A stretch of 14,214 nt of DNA from Microcaldota archaeon. Its GTDB lineage: Archaea > Micrarchaeota > Micrarchaeia > Anstonellales > J096. A program made the position numbers and the translations under genes. Shown here one piece after another: positions 13,828 through 14,214 of the stretch (positions are counted from its first letter, which is position 1; every line of letters begins with the position of its first letter). The stretch spans positions 1 through 14,214 of the forward strand of contig JANXEC010000016.1 of assembly GCA_025058915.1 (NCBI GenBank). The letters are read 5' to 3'. The notes under the pieces are model-generated. The model saw only the letters and a program-made list of their open reading frames with translations. It had not been told where the DNA came from and made no database searches.

Positions 13828-14167
13828 ATAGCAACTTTAGTTTCCCGAACACATTGTCTATCTTGTTCTCATCATCAGGACCCACCCCTATACACGTCAC
13901 TGTACCAGGTTCAACCTCTGTCAGACCAGCATCTATTATGGTTACAACATTCATCCCTCTCTCCTCTGCAGCTTTCCTAAGCATCACTAATTCCTCAAGA
14001 GATTCAGCTCTGAGAACTACCTTCTTTGCTCCGGTATTTCTCCACATCTCTCTGATTCTCGGATCTGATCTGAGGTAGGATTCCAGACTTGCATGGGCTA
14101 CCTGTGCAGAGATCTTGCCACAACTCATCTTGAGATCGATCCTTACAACTATAACCTGCTTAAGCAT
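13826..14167 (-). CDS. pth2: Peptidyl-tRNA hydrolase, archaeal/eukaryotic type (Pth2)
   Basis: Pth2 recycles peptidyl-tRNAs that drop off stalled ribosomes by cleaving the peptide-tRNA ester bond. The 113-residue length and motifs fit the family well: KQVIVVRIDLKMSCGKISAQ (residues 3-22, with the conserved Lys18), AHAS (24-27, His25), GAKKVVLRAES (46-56), and IIDAGLTEVEPGTVTCIGVGP (77-97, Asp79). The start is standard and lies 24.5 nt from a TTTAAA element. Its stop codon directly abuts box D of the C/D sRNA on the other strand, so the two transcripts converge, possibly with 3'-UTR overlap. Confidence 0.96.
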   Translation of the reverse strand: MLKQVIVVRIDLKMSCGKISAQVAHASLESYLRSDPRIREMWRNTGAKKVVLRAESLEELVMLRKAAEERGMNVVTIIDAGLTEVEPGTVTCIGVGPDDENKIDNVFGKLKLL

Positions 14168-14187
14168 ATCTGGTATTGTAAAAAAAT

Positions 14188-14195
14188 CTTTAAAT
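14188..14195 (-). promoter_or_regulatory. TATA element of pth2
   Basis: CTTTAAAT with TTTAAA at 14189-14194 is centred 24.5 nt from the pth2 ATG (14167). The T-rich run between box and start (opposite strand of TGTAAAAAAAT) holds no Shine-Dalgarno-like sequence, so the mRNA is probably leaderless. Confidence 0.65.
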
Positions 14196-14214
14196 GATTA
14201 CTCTATATATAGTT

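Noticed and set aside
13614..13829. 71-codon minus-strand frame covering the tRNA-Val gene
   Set aside because: Its peptide contains the familiar WARQDSNLGSP-type string produced by reading a tRNA T arm backwards. It lies over the tRNA and the C/D sRNA and is spurious.
13803..14078. 91-codon plus-strand frame antisense to pth2, preceded by GAGGTGATC
   Set aside because: It is a Ser/Pro/Thr-rich shadow of the clearly conserved pth2 gene, with no recognisable domain. The upstream motif is better explained as a C/D guide, though the doubt is recorded in the findings.

Overview
This window comes from a compact, AT-rich archaeal genome. The archaeal call rests on a 20S proteasome alpha subunit (PsmA), an archaeal-type peptidyl-tRNA hydrolase (Pth2), a Mut7-C/DUF82 RNase-like protein, a FlaI/TadA-type secretion ATPase, TTTAAA TATA boxes about 25 nt before start codons, and an archaeal box C/D guide RNA. 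Short proteins, 1-4 bp start/stop overlaps, several overlapping convergent 3' ends and AGA-dominated arginine codons fit a reduced-genome archaeon, possibly of the DPANN type. That placement is inference only. No mobile element, CRISPR array or gene-free stretch over 300 bases was seen; the longest gap between genes is about 140 bases (13561-13702).

Layout. 3-356 is an unrecognised, possibly 5'-truncated gene. 382-2663 (+) encodes a membrane-anchored exported Lon-type (S16) protease lacking an ATPase domain, followed by a charged coiled-coil protein. Convergent to these, 4971-2613 (-) encodes two exported or membrane proteins with many N-glycosylation sequons and cysteines. Together these look like a cell-surface block. 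5022-6694 (+) is psmA plus a class IV (branched-chain-type) aminotransferase. 7773-6671 (-) is a sugar-1-phosphate nucleotidylyltransferase plus Mut7-C. 7824-10019 (+) is an Fe-S operon, sufC-sufS-sufU/iscU, with no sufB or sufD in the window. 11113-9996 (-) is an unknown protein plus a membrane-anchored thermonuclease-like (SNase) protein. 11165-11284 (+) is a small 39-codon gene candidate. 13560-11281 (-) is a large type II/IV secretion ATPase. 13703-13775 is tRNA-Val(CAC). It is followed after one nucleotide by a double-guide box C/D sRNA (about 13776-13827) that fills the gap up to the stop codon of pth2 (14167-13826, -).

Two points stand out. First, the tRNA-Val/C-D sRNA tandem has near-ideal boxes and two exactly 12-nt guides; its D' guide is complementary to the conserved 3' end of 16S rRNA, the anti-Shine-Dalgarno region. 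Second, all three divergent gene pairs have the same architecture: a 50-51 bp gap with one palindromic TTTAAA at its centre, about 25 nt from both start codons. This suggests single bidirectional TATA elements driving two leaderless mRNAs. Other monocistrons (13560, 14167) keep the same 24.5-nt geometry.
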